From Blepharisma stoltei (Eukaryota > Ciliophora > Heterotrichea > Heterotrichida > Blepharismidae): a stretch of DNA of 64,000 nucleotides. The DNA lies in NCBI GenBank assembly GCA_914767885.1, contig CAJZBQ010000053.1:124001-188000 (forward strand). The letters run 5' to 3'. Each line of letters begins with the position of its first letter. The stretch's first letter is position 1. This document shows positions 11,037-21,920 of this stretch, in pieces. Made by a program: the position numbers and the translations under genes. Under the pieces are notes generated by a model. It made no database searches and had not been told where the DNA came from. It worked only from the letters and a program-made list of their open reading frames with translations.

Positions 11037-12155
11037 ATGGCATACTCAGAAAATGATAAATCGCTTATAGATTTTTATACATCAATGTTAACTCTTCATC
11101 AAGAAGCCCAAAACAGAGTTAATAGTGTTTTTGAGGGTCTTAAACATGAAGCAATGACTCTTCTGCACAAATCACTTTTTTCTCGGCCAAAATTGATGCA
11201 TTTTGAAAATGAGGATTTAAAAGAAAGCATTAATCAAAGCACGAAAAATGTAGTAAAAGAAAGCAAGAAAGACAAAAAAGATTATAATGCAAATAAAGAA
11301 TATGGATTAATAAAGAAAGAAAATGAAGAAAATGAGGAAAAAAGATGAAATAAAGAAAGTAAAGAATACGAAGAAATAAAAGAGTTTAAAGAAAATGAAG
11401 AATGTATAGTAAATAAAACCATTGAAGATGATAAAGCCACTATGGCGCCTAATTCGTTACCAGTAAAAAGGCTAAGAGAAGCCCCTGAAGAAGAGGTATA
11501 TCATCAATTCTTAGATGAATACAAACCAAAAATTGCAGAACGCAAAGAAATGATTTGCAAGCTTTACTCTTCTAATGTCTCTCCAAAACTCATCGGAAGG
11601 CTCCTCAGCTTATCTGTAAACGCAATTCACATTATCGGAGACTGGAAACAAGTTTCCCTAAAAATTGCTCAAAGAAATCGAGAAACCCGTCAAAAACTAA
11701 AAAAATTATTATCAGACGGCCACCCATTCCAAGAAGTAGTTAAGCATTCTGGCTTAAACAACACAACAGCAAGCGTCATGCTAGATGATTACCCTATATG
11801 CATTGTAATTAAATCTCCAGAAGAAAAGAAAAATTTTATAGAAAAAGCAGTTAATAATTGTATTTCAAAGAAATTATTAGCAAGAGTCACCAGAATACAA
11901 CCTTCCAAGATTTATACATGAGCGAACCATTTGAATAATGATGAAGATTTTAGTGATGAGGAATGCATTGAAGATAAAAGTGGAGAATATAGCAGGGAAA
12001 CTATAAGAAAAACTATCTATGATTATTATCTTAATAATTCGATAGAAGGGGCTGCTGAAAGAAATGGGGTCTCAAATCTTGTGAAAATTGAAGAGTGGAT
12101 TAGGAATTTAGAAAATCTTAAAAAGCATAGAAGAGATGAAAATGGCTTTGAATAA
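11037..12155 (+). CDS. unknown protein with HTH-like helical repeats
   Basis: One 372-residue ORF in the ciliate code with two TGA-encoded Trp. The first 110 residues are helical and highly charged (KKDKKDYNANKE). The second half has three similar segments of the type KEMICKLYSSNVSPKLIGRLLSLS, RQKLKKLLSDGHPFQEVVKHSG and RETIRKTIYDYYLNNSIEGAAERNGVS. They look like short helix-turn-helix units seen in transposase or resolvase N-termini. DNA binding is inference. There is no catalytic triad, so I do not call it a transposase. Confidence 0.55.
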
Positions 12156-12505
12156 GGCGATATTGTTAATATTTTATTTAAGAAAAATAGTTAGATATAG
12201 ATTTGCATCTTTATGCGAAGAGATTTTAATTATTAATCAATTAAAGTCGCGTTTATTTGGATTTAATTCGACTTTTTCATGCTCTATATCTTTATAAACA
12301 TAAGTAGGCATTCCCCTTGCCTATTTTTTACATAATTTTTTTCTAATTTATAGCATAGGAACATTATCTGCCTTCTTAAATGATTATTTATGCGTTTAAC
12401 GATAAGCTATACTAAAATTATGTATTTGCATTTTCCACTTGAATATTCTTTATATCCATCATAAAACTAATAAAAAGCATTCACTTACCCTTTTTCATAA
12501 AATAA
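12156..12505. other. intergenic region with two hairpins followed by T-runs
   Basis: AT-rich gap. At about 12245-12277 the arms AGTCG/CGACT are followed by TTTTT. At about 12304-12326 the arms TAGGCA/TGCCTA are followed by TTTTTT. No gene is evident. The hairpins could be 3' ends of small Pol III RNAs or chance. Confidence 0.3.
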
Positions 12506-13681
12506 ATGAATTTACTTGATTGAATCAAACAAAAAATATCTTGAGTCCCTGATGCTGATACATATACATTAAAATAGTGATACGTGCCAATCTGCTCTCT
12601 TGACGCAACAGTCCAAACTTTATAGCCGCGGTAAACTCGGATTCCCAGTCAAGAAACAAGTGCACCTTAGGTAATGTCTATCAGGCAGGTTTTGGCTGCT
12701 TTCCTGTGGTTGGAAATGGAGGTACACAATAGTTTCATTTTATATCCAAAGACCCACAGGCATTGCTCTACCGAGAAACTTTAGATTTCAGCCCAGGCCA
12801 TAGGGGAATAGTCTTTTATCTGTAGCTTTCAAAGGAGAGGACTTCGGTATTAAACAGATTCCAAGGAGCTGATCCATGGATCAAGCTACTTCAATAGCCC
12901 GCAATAGGGCAGCAGAAATCCATAAACTGCCCACTCATGACCAAAGCAGCAAGGCAACGATGAGCCAGAAGGTACTGAAAGCTACACCCATTTATGGGAA
13001 ATAGACACTCTGTACTGGAGTCGAAAAACCAATGTGGGAGGTCTTTGGGACTGCGTCACCAATATGGCAAACACCTGACTTTAATAGCCTAATCTAACCC
13101 TGAGTCTGATCCAAACCAAATGCTTTTTTTGAAATTCTGCAAAGAGCTCTACACAACCCAAGAACTATAGCCTGAGTCTCCTTTTGGCTCGGACTATCCG
13201 AGGTCAATCGGTGTGGTCCTGCCAACATTTATTGGAGACTTATCATCTGGTAGTTAGTTTTACCAACAAATGCTATCAGAACCAACTCCCAATTGACATT
13301 AAGAATCTTCATAATAGCCAGAGCCAAAATAATGCTTGAGATATAGAACTCACAAAAGAAGAGAAAAAACAGTTCGATTCTTTAAGGGAAGAAGAACGAA
13401 AGGAGTACGAAAAGCGGAAATTCTGATTTTGGCCTCTTTTCGTCTCAGGAACCCTTTATCTCGACCAAGTGATCATTATGAAAATCACTAAAACAAACTC
13501 CCAACGCTTGTGGTGGGCATGTGTTTTCTGTATGCCACTGTCCGGAATTGCAAGCTTAGGTGTCAGCTTTTATAAAGAAAGCTTTCCTTCACACAATTAC
13601 GCATTTGAACTTTGCGAAAAATACAAGATTTCAGTGAATGAGGACGAAAAGCGAAAATTTGAACAAACTGGAAGCTTTTAA
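12506..13681 (+). CDS. unknown membrane protein, interrupted; frame not fully resolved
   Basis: Starts MNLLDWIKQKISWVP with two TGA Trp codons. If 12553-13175 is removed at the CCTGA repeat, the frame continues as ESPFGSDYPRSIGVVL and TFIGDLSSG. The 3' part runs in another frame (NAWDIELTKEEKKQF, then two hydrophobic stretches around FWPLFVSGTLYL and WACVFCMPLSGIASLGV, ending EQTGSF at TAA). The shift is +1. Excising a TA-bounded segment of roughly 50-65 bp from about 13256 would join them, but I cannot fix the boundary. Product unknown; two membrane spans are likely. Confidence 0.5.
12553..13175 (+). mobile_element. retroposon family B copy 2, plus adjoining duplicated segment
   Basis: From 12553 to 13103 this is homologous to 4897-5419 (for example CAGGTTTTGGCTGCTTT..TGTGGTTGGAAATG and GGGAGGTCTTTGG). 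The flanks 12547-12561 and 13098-13112 match at 12 of 15 positions, an aged target-site duplication. A second CCTGAGTCT lies at 13171. Taking the outer CCTGA pair (12548-12552 and 13171-13175) gives the best reading frame. Confidence 0.65.
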
Positions 13682-13710
13682 TTAAATAGATTGTTAGTAA
13701 AGTCTTAGGA

Positions 13711-14043
13711 TTAAACATGTACGGCATAAATTGTGACTAAACAATTAAGATTTGGGAACTCCCCAGTAACTGAAATAAGCCCATCAGTCTTGGTGTCCCA
13801 AAAACAAGTAGAGCCTGACTGGAAGCCTGCGCCAGTTCTTTGCATTATCAAGCATGTAACTATATACTTAAAAGGCTTGTTCATCTTATTGAATTCTTTT
13901 AAGCACTGATCCATAATTTGCTGGCACCAAGAGTTTACGCGCTCAGGCTGAAAATAAAGGTCTTGGGTAATCACGTTCTCCATTGAGTTTTTGGCTATTG
14001 TGCCGAGTTCATCAATAAGGATTTCATCATCTTCTAATGACAT
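13711..14043 (-). CDS. Tctex1-type dynein light chain
   Basis: 110 residues, the usual length for DYNLT/Tctex1. Visible family features are NVITQDLYFQPERVNSWCQQI in the N-terminal half, FKYIVTCLIMQRTGAGF, then SGSTCFWDTKTDG and a C-terminal strand VTIYAVHV. It binds dynein intermediate chains in cytoplasmic or axonemal dynein. Its start is only 51 bp from the next plus-strand start, so the two genes share a promoter region. Confidence 0.92.
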   Translation of the reverse strand: MSLEDDEILIDELGTIAKNSMENVITQDLYFQPERVNSWCQQIMDQCLKEFNKMNKPFKYIVTCLIMQRTGAGFQSGSTCFWDTKTDGLISVTGEFPNLNCLVTIYAVHV

Positions 14044-14094
14044 TTTATGATTTATATGATGTTTGAATTATGATTAGGAAATTAAATAATAATT

Positions 14095-14427
14095 ATGAAA
14101 AGCTCGAAGGATTTATTGAGAGAAATAAATTATGAGTTGACGCTACCTTCAAGCAGAGGTTCCCCGCCAAGAAGAGAGCAGGAATTTAGAAAATCTACAA
14201 GTCAGCAAAATATGATGTCAAATTCGCAAGGAATGAGAAAATCAATAAGCCCATTCAGAAGAAACAATGAAGTTCAGGAAGCATCAAGGAGCGAGATAAT
14301 TGCTGACCAACTTATTCAAAAGATTGCATTGGGAAAAGAAAAATTTTCTCAGAGCTGCAAGGGGTTATTGAGCCAAATTAACCAGATTTTAGATGAAGAT
14401 AGAAGCTATATTCATGTTGAAGAATAA
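14095..14427 (+). CDS. unknown small protein
   Basis: 110 residues, ATG to TAA, no intron. The middle is Ser/Arg/Gln-rich and probably disordered (SRGSPPRREQ, MRKSISPFRRNN). The C-terminal 45 residues look like a helix (SEIIADQLIQKIALGKEKF, LLSQINQILDED). No family recognised. It is divergent from the Tctex1 gene. Confidence 0.55.
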   Translation: MKSSKDLLREINYELTLPSSRGSPPRREQEFRKSTSQQNMMSNSQGMRKSISPFRRNNEVQEASRSEIIADQLIQKIALGKEKFSQSCKGLLSQINQILDEDRSYIHVEE

Positions 14428-14901
14428 AAATTAATAAATTATTTGGAAAGAAAAGTAATTTTATAATTGTTTAGTAAGCAATGCTGCTATTAAATTTAAG
14501 TCTATAATTACAGAAATTTTTTCGGCTCAAAGAATTGATGCAATCCTAACATAAAATCTATAGTAGTTAGCCTACCTAAAAAAATTCGGTTTTGGGGTAT
14601 CTTGGGCAAGAAAAGAATTCATTAGCAATAAAAATTGATAAGGGCTTCTCTTTGATCTTGAGATGAAAGTTTCTGATATTCGAATTCTGACAAGTGGCGC
14701 TACTAAAATTGAAATATAATTAAAAGAAGATCATTCTTTTATAATTAAGCAAATTTGAAAATACATTTTGAAAGTCTTCCTTAGGTATTATAAACTCCTG
14801 CTAAAGGTATCCAAAATCCATTAGTTTCTAACTTTAAAGATTTAAAGAATTGAAAATATGAAGTGTCACTGACGTCGAAAGATAAGCACTATTAAAAATA
14901 A
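14428..14901. other. intergenic region with one weak minus-strand ORF
   Basis: A 64-codon ORF in the ciliate code lies at 14572-14766 (minus), reading MYFQICLIIKEW and later SPYQFLLLMNSF. A different minus frame also shows a protein-like stretch (EFEYQKLSSQDQREAL). Neither has a recognisable product. I keep the stretch as probably intergenic, possibly hiding a small spliced gene. Confidence 0.25.
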
Positions 14902-15204
14902 ATGGAAATATCTGACGAAAAAAGCAAAAATTCTTCGGCTACTTTATCCCTGGAGCCTTCCAAAAACAAATGATCGCATAAGCCTCAGTTAATAATATGC
15001 CAAAATTGCGATTACAAAGGTTTTAGCAAGTGCGAGTACGATAGTGGTTTCATTGCCTGACTGGTATGCGGGACATGCATTTTAGTAGGCTGTGTCTTTG
15101 GATGCTGTATGTGTCCTTTTTGTATTGCTGGTCTTAAAATATGCACCCACATATGTCCCCATTGTAATAAAGTTGTGGGAGCTCATTATCCTGGCAAAGT
15201 GTAG
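14902..15204 (+). CDS. LITAF/CDIP-type zinc-ribbon membrane-associated protein
   Basis: A 100-residue ORF visible only if TGA is Trp (KNKWSHKPQ, GFIAWLVCG). It has the LITAF layout: a first Cys pair ICQNCDYKG, a hydrophobic membrane-inserting stretch LVCGTCILVGCVFGCCMCPF, and a second Cys pair ICPHCNKVVGAHYPGKV. LITAF proteins are monotopic proteins of endosomal and plasma membranes. The protein ends at TAG. A standard-code scan would miss it. Confidence 0.9.
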
Positions 15205-15269
15205 TGATTAATGCTCTTTTTGAAATTATATTAATTAACAAGATTGATTAATAACATTTATTTTGAAAC

Positions 15270-15395
15270 CTAGAGTAATGATGATGCAACAAGAAAAATC
15301 ATAAATATAAGAGCATATTCAATTGCTTTAAAAACAAATTTTTGGCGTTCATTCAATTGTTTAAATAGTTTAGCGGCATCTAATTTAAGCACTTA
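15270..15395 (-). CDS. possible small tail-anchored protein (40 residues or C-terminal part)
   Basis: The minus strand reads LKLDAAKLFKQLNERQKF, then a hydrophobic helix IEYALIFMIFLVASSLL, then TAG. This looks like a soluble helix plus a C-terminal membrane anchor. The 5' end is unclear: no ATG lies in frame unless a 22-nt intron joins A to TG. A MITE lies just upstream. Confidence 0.35.
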
Positions 15396-15428
15396 AAATA
15401 ATAAGATAGTTACTGTATAAGTTTATTA

Positions 15429-15784
15429 GCTCCCCCTCAGTGAGCGAACAAAAAATCTTGTTGCTCACAAAGAGGGGTAAAATTTTTTTTTTTTTAAAAA
15501 ATTTATATAGAAATTTTATAGAATTTTTTTTTTTCGAATTTAAAAAAAAATCCTAAATCGCAAAAATTGGAAAGCAAATATTAATTTAATTTGTAAAATT
15601 TATGTTTTAAAACGCAATTTGTTTAAATTTAACACAATTAGCTCTAGATTTCATTATACTAATTATCACTTATATATCAATTTTTTTCCATAAAAAATTT
15701 TTGTTCGCTCACGGAGGGTGGGTTTTGGGCAAAAATTAGGGATTTTTTCTTATGGTTTTGTTCGCTAACGGAGGGGGAGGAGTA
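15429..15784. mobile_element. C/G-end MITE, intergenic copy
   Basis: About 356 bp bounded by TA (15427-15428 and 15783-15784). Left end GCTCCCCCTCAGTGAGCGAA, right end GGAGGGGGAGGAG. The left terminus is followed by its own inverse (TTGCTCACAAAGAGG). The interior is poly-A/T with the common core (AATTGGAAAGCAAATATTAA, AGCTCTAGATTTCATT). Confidence 0.85.
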
Positions 15785-15927
15785 AGGAATTTATATGAAA
15801 TTTGCCTATAATAGAACTAATTTAAAAATAAAATAATTTTCTTTTTAAGACAATCCAAATATATAATTATTTTCAATACAATATATAAAATTTGACTCAT
15901 GCATAATAAAATTAAACTTGTATTCAA

Positions 15928-18900
15928 ATGGAAGACTTAATAGAAAATCTATATAGTCGCCACTCTTTAGATAAAATTTTTGCACTCAAGGAAATACAAA
16001 AACTTGTTGAAAAAAATCAAATTTCATCTGTGCCGAACCCTACAAAATTATTTAAAGCACTTGAAATCTGCTTGGATCTTTCAATGTCAACTGATATTCA
16101 AAAGCATGCACTCAATATAGTAAACTCTATCATAAATGTAAAACTTATCTAGGACTTTGGGCCAGATCTTGAAATTCATTTTAACCAGCTAATTCCAAAA
16201 TTTTTAAGTCTTTTGCATTATCAAGAAAATAAAGAAGATGCATTTTTGGCTTTAAAATCGTATATCAATCTAAGCTACAATATTGAGTATGTGATTGGTA
16301 TACTAATAAAAGAAGAACTTCAAAGTGGCTCCTGGAGTATAAGAAAAGAAGCATTAAGAAATTGGCTCTTTCGAACGATAGAAGATACGGTGTTTCCCTA
16401 AAATCCGGATATATTATTTCAGTAAGTTTATAGTTTCTATATATCATAGTTATTCGGATTCATTGTTTCCTGCAAATACTAAAAATCAAAATTAAATTTA
16501 CTATTAAATCAAACGGTAGAAAAAAATTTTCCTGCTCATTTATACACAAGAGAGGCGTATTCATTAAATTACAGAATATATAGTCATGAAATAACGAACC
16601 TGTTCTTATACTACGAGAAATATTCAGTCATTTCATGAGAATATAAGTCATGAAAATCTTTAAAATAAGAGAATAAGGAGTCTAACAGTAAAAAATGATG
16701 AATGCTTATATTATTAGTTTAAATAAGTCAACGTGATATTAATATCAGATCCATTTGTTTCTTTAAAAACGAAAAAGTTTCGTTTTTTAAGGAAACAACG
16801 GTTTGATAGATATGAAAAGATAATTATGAAAACTGTATTCCTATGCGCATTTTGATGTCAAATATTCTTACAGAAACATATAACAATACGCGCACAAGAC
16901 TATCAAAAAACCGGAGCAAATGCAAGCAATCTTTGCAGATCAATTTTCTGATTTTATAGACATATAAATAAGAACCTTTTACAAACTGAAAATACAAATC
17001 TGTATTTTCATTAAAATTACGAATTAGTTCATTCCCTAAAATTTCCGGGAATTGGAGCTCCTTAAAAAAAAAACTTTTTTTTATGCTAAATTTTTTGAAC
17101 CCATTTTTCATATTTCACAGTATTAATTGAAGAATTAAGAGAAATTACTAATATTTAGTATTTCTATTAAAGAGAGAACCCTTTCCAGCTTTCTATTGCA
17201 ATCTAGTAGCCACTGAAAGTAGAATACCACTCAATAGGCTCAGAGTTTTACCTATCAGCATATCTCCACGGGAAGATAACCTTTAGGCGGAAAACACTCA
17301 GGAGCTGATTTAGGGCGAGCGACGGCAACGCGCCGGGTGGGAGGTGCAAGCGACTGGAGACTAACGTTGATAGAAGGCTTGCCGGTTAGCTGACCACGCG
17401 ATTCCAAGATGGCTCCGTGACGTCACTAGTTTAGCTAAAATTCCTTTAGGGCTGCGGCGCTAGACACCTTAAACACCTAATAATTAAGCAATAAGTAAGT
17501 AAGTAAGATATTTTGTATGTTTGCGCCATTATATTTTATAATGGCGCGAAAATTATTAAATAATTTGCACATAAAGTCTGCAACACCATTTAATACAGTA
17601 TTTTTAAATTTTTGATATGTGGAGTGCAATATGGCTTATTAAACCTGAGGATTTTATAGTAAAATTTATAGTATTATATTTATATATAATGCTAACTATA
17701 ATATTATTGTAGAACGTATTTTTGGCAGGACTTCTACAATAATGTTTGCGTTAATTTTAATAGATATATAAGATATTAATTTATTCATAACTACTCAAGC
17801 AAGATAATTGCTATCTAAGAAGCAGATACAGTGAAATATGAAAAATGGGTTCAAAAATTTAGCATAAAAAAAAGTTTTTTTTTTAAGGAGCTCCAATTCC
17901 CGGAAATTTTAGGGAATGAACTAATTCGTAATTTAATGAAAATACAGATTTGTATTTTTCAGTTTGTAAAAGGTTCTTATTTTATATGTCTATAAAATCA
18001 GAAAATTGATCTGCAAAGATTGCTTGCATTTGCTCCGGTTTTTTGATAGTCTTGTGCGCGTATTGTTATATGTTTCTGTAAGAATATTTGACATCAAAAT
18101 GCGCATAGGAATGCAGTTTTCATAATTATCTTTTCATATCTATCAAACCGTTGTTTCCTTAAAAAACGAAACTTTTTCGTTTTTAAAGAAACAAATGGAT
18201 CTGATATTAATATCACGTTGACTTATTTAAACTAATAATATAAGCATTCATCATTTTTTACTATTAGACTCCTTATTCTCTTATTTTAAAGATTTTCATG
18301 ACTTATATTCTCATGAAATGACTGAATATTTCTCGTAGTATAAGAACAGGTTCGTTATTTCATGACCTATAATTCTGTAATTTAATGAATACGCCTCTCT
18401 TGTGTATAAATGAGCAGGAAATTTTTTTTTCTACCGTTTGATTTAATAGTAAATTTAATTTTGATTTTTAGTATTTGCAGGAAACAATGAATCCGAATAA
18501 CTATGATATATAGAAACTATAAACTTACTGAAATAATATATCCGGATTTTAGGGAAACACCGTATCTTCTATCGTTCGAAAGAGCCAAGAAATTTAGTTG
18601 TTTTGATGGACCTTGAAACAGATATATGGAGCAACCCTAATTTAATAGCAAAAATCATTGAAGCTGTTGTGAGGCTGTATGAAGATCCATTCCAAGATGT
18701 ATCTGATGAAGCTTTAAGCACGTCTAAAGAACTGCTGGAAAAAATCACCTGCCTTGAAAAAGCTCTAAAGAGGCTTAGCCCATATATCAGGAAATCTTTT
18801 GAAAAGCATATAGGAAATATTCCAGGAATTCCTAAAAACAATCCAAATCTAGTTTTTGGATTTATACCAAAAGATTTAATGTCAAAATTTTCAATTGATG

Positions 18901-21827
18901 AAAACTGAAGAGTTAAGGTTTCTGCTGTAGAAGAGCTCGAATCTCTAGTCTCATCAATTTCGATTTCTGATGATATTTTACATCACTTTTCTGATTTTTT
19001 GGTGTTTTTAAGCCAGCTTTTAAAAGAAAGCAATTTTAAAGTCGTGATTTCAGCACTTAGCATTGTGGAAATGCTATGTAAAAAATCAATAATTTGTACA
19101 AAAGAACACATAGATGTTATTGTCCCATTATGCATAGAAAAGCTTGGAGATAACAAAATCGCAATAAGACAAATGGCATCTAAAATAATGGCTTGTTTAT
19201 TGGAAAAAGTGAGGAGCTTTGATGTTTTTCCTCATTTAATCAAAGATTTACACAATAGAAACTGGCATATAAGAGATGAGTTTAAGCTAAATTATTTAAA
19301 GGCAGCTTTAGCCATATTGATGACGCAGCCACCAAAGATCTCCCATACGGGAGGTTCTCTACCGCTCAAACTACTCCAATCGCCTGTAGCAGGGCCGCAG
19401 AAATCCATAAGCCGCCCACGTCAAGACTGAATCCGCAAAGCAAGGATTAGACAGAAGGTGCTGGAAGCGGCACCCATTTTCGGGGGATAGACCCTCCAGG
19501 CTGGAGTTGAAAACTCTAAGAATCAGCTCCTTGGAGTCTGTCGGGTGCCGAAGTGCTCCCCTCGATAGCTACAGGAAAAAGACTGCTCCACTGTAGTAGA
19601 GGAATGCCCATGGATCCTTGGATCCAAAGGATGTTGTCGGACACCTCCATTTCCAACCACAGGAAGGCATCCAAAACTACCCGAATACACATTACCTGAA
19701 GCTGCACTTGTTTCTCGACTATAAGTCCGTCCCAGTTCACCATGGCAATAAGTTCTGGACCGTTTGCACCAAGCAGGCTGACACGTTTCGCCATTTTAAT
19801 GTATATTATAAGAGAAGAGGTAGTAACAGTTATAATATTAGCAATGCTGCGCATGGTAAATTATGATTATTTGCAACTAATCCCTTATTTAACTAAACTT
19901 TTAGATGACGATAAAACTAAAGTCAGGCACGTTTCTACTGAATCTTTAGCTGTATTGTCAAGCATCTGTGGCGAGCAAGCAGTTATACGAGCTTTAGAGC
20001 CAATAATTGACAATATGGCATTAAAATCATTGATAGAAAGATTTCGATATCCAGTACTTCCTCACTTAGAAGAAAACGCTGTAGTTTTTCCTCGAATAGT
20101 TCCATCAAGTGCTCCCATCATCAGCTCTCCTTATATTACCTCGTCTCCTTTTCCAAATCCACAAGACACAAAGGATTTTAAAATCTATAACAATATCATG
20201 AACACTGAAGAAATTTCTCCACTCCTCCCGCCTATGGAAACCAGTGAAAAAGTAGCTATAAATGACTCAAAAAAAAGAAACTCAAGGAACAGCCAAAGCA
20301 GCTTATTTTCTATGAAAATTGAAAGCAGGCCAGGGTTTCTAAAGCCACCTACTATCCCTGTCAATATGAATACTCGTGCAGCTGGGATGCAATTTTCAAA
20401 TAATCAGAGCAAGTATAAAACTAAGGAGTCACAAAATTTGATGAATTTTCTTGCACCGACTGAATCTTATTTTATTAAGTCTGCATCTTTTAATGTATCC
20501 TACTCGGGTTGCCTCCTACTAACACTGTCACTGATCTGGGGTTTCCATATTCTCACCAGGAAGGACTTTTGAGGGAGTCTCAAAAGGAGTCACTGGAAAG
20601 ACGTCAACGCCAAAATTCCGGCTACGGCAGGTCGCCCTGGCCTCGTACTACCATACTCAACTTAACTATGTTCCAGCTAAAGGTAAAACCTCCTTAGGTT
20701 GATCGAGCAGAAAAGCACTATGTCTTCCACTTCCCTACCAGAAGTCCACTCATTGTCGGGCTCTCCTAGTAAAGATGAGATAGGATTCGCTGTGAAAACT
20801 GAACCTCATAATCAAAATATTACTAAAAGAAGCAATTAGCGGAGCTAATTAAGCACCGACTGAATCGCCAACAAAGAAATCAAATAAATCTTTTCAGGAT
20901 CCTCCAGTATTATCAACACAAACTGATGAATCCGAACAACAAGTTTATTTATCTGAACATGAGCTAGAGCCACTAGCAGACCCAGGAAATGCTATAAGTA
21001 TTTGTATGAATACCGCTGATGACTGGGCAGCTCAATTTGACACGATTAATTTATTAAGAAGACTTACAAAGCATCATGGAGAAGTATTAGGAGCATCAGG
21101 CATGCTTCATCATCTAATAATCCAAGCTACAAACTGGGCTTATTCTTTAAGGTCTTCCTTATGCAAAAACTCCTTAATCTTATTTGGCGAGATGTGTGAA
21201 AAAATTCCAATGTTCATCGAAACTGAGCTAAAAACTATCGTTTCCTGCTTAATGAGAAAATCATCTGACTCCAATAGTTTCATCTCCGACCAAGCAACCG
21301 ACTCATTAATTTCCATGGCCAAATACTGTAACGTCTCTAAAGCTTTATCAGCCGTCATAAATTTTGCATCTACCTCAAAAGCGACTTTGGTAAAATCAAG
21401 AGCATCACTCTGCTTTCAAAAAATTTTCGAAAGAAGTAAAGAAAATGTGTCGAAAATAAAAGAGCTTGACAGGGCAATTCAGCTACTGGCCACTTATATC
21501 TATGATGCTTCATCTAGTGTGCGAGCAGCTGCTAAAGATGCACTGCAAGCTCTTGGAAGTGAATTGGATCGGCTTTTAATGAGATGCTTAAGTGAAGAGG
21601 ATTACAGAAAAGCTAAAGAGCAATTAGAGAAAAAAAGGGGAAGAACTCCAAGAAGGATTTTGAGAAGTGCTGAGCCTGGGTATTTGCAAGAATCAAGAAC
21701 ACCATCACAAACAAGATCATTTAGAGTTAGAAACAGCCCAGCTAGAGACAAAGGAAATAGTGCAACACCTGAGCCAAGCCATATAGAGAAGTACGCGAAG
21801 TTTGGATCGTCAAGGATTATTCGATAA
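15928..21827 (+). CDS. TOG-array protein, TOGARAM/crescerin type, with three IESs
   Basis: Coding pieces are 15928-16363 (minus a 15-nt intron 16138-16152), 18595-19316, 19811-20466 and 20867-21827. They sum to 2760 nt, or 919 residues. TOG domains bind tubulin; crescerins set ciliary microtubule structure. HEAT-like helices span the protein: IRKEALRNLVVLMDLE, an FPHLIKDLHNRNWHIRDE loop, LLDDDKTKVRHVSTESLA, then a Ser/Pro-rich linker and a C-terminal TOG domain starting DDWAAQFDTINLLRRL and ending in basic tails. The linker plus final TOG layout fits TOGARAM1 better than CLASP, but CLASP-like is the alternative. The IESs include a 2.2-kb foldback. Confidence 0.8.
16364..18594. mobile_element. 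2.2-kb foldback element (IES) with about 755-bp inverted arms
   Basis: The arms run 16364-17118 and 17831-18586 and are near-identical inverted copies starting GGCTCTTTCGAACGATAGAA. An 8-bp duplication AAGAAATT flanks them (16356-16363, 18587-18594). The 712-bp centre holds a retroposon and no transposase. Deleting it joins LRN to LVVLMDLE in frame. An 8-bp duplication and very long arms suggest a hAT/MULE-like foldback rather than the TA MITE. Confidence 0.88.
17162..17518 (+). mobile_element. retroposon family C copy nested in the foldback
   Basis: 357 bp, flanked by ATATTTAGTAT (17151-17161) and ATATTTTGTAT (17508-17518), 10 of 11 matching. The 3' end has TTAAACACCTAATAATTAAG then TAAG repeats, as in 2771-3202. 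It must have inserted after the foldback element formed. Confidence 0.75.
19317..19810 (-). mobile_element. IES in TOGARAM: retroposon family B, inverted
   Basis: 494 bp. The reverse strand matches 4897-5419 and 12553-13103 (ACATTAAAATGGCG start, TCGACTCC and GGGAGGTCTTTGG-type regions). TA at 19315-19316 and 19809-19810 gives an in-frame join (ALAIREEVVTVI). The target-site duplication is unclear, with only ATATT shared. Confidence 0.75.
20467..20866 (+). mobile_element. IES in TOGARAM: retroposon-like element D
   Basis: Exactly 400 bp, flanked by the 14-bp repeat GCACCGACTGAATC (20453-20466, 20853-20866). It has mixed GC content with no other copy in this window. Removal joins FLAPTES to PTKKSNKSF in frame. 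Confidence 0.8.
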
Positions 21828-21920
21828 TGAAAGCTCAAATTATATTTTCTTAAATAATGGATTTTAATTATATTGTATATGATGAAAATAAGCAAACTGC
21901 TTATTTCAATTGCAGTTATA

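Noticed and set aside
11037-12155. Transposase gene, because of HTH-like repeats
   Set aside because: No DDE/D or other catalytic core is present and the gene has no inverted repeats around it.
12506-13681. UAG as a sense codon (Gln), as once assigned to Blepharisma
   Set aside because: The few in-frame TAGs fall inside segments explained better as IESs, and many genes (PP2C, glutathione reductase, SWEET, LITAF) end cleanly at TAG with complete family C-termini.
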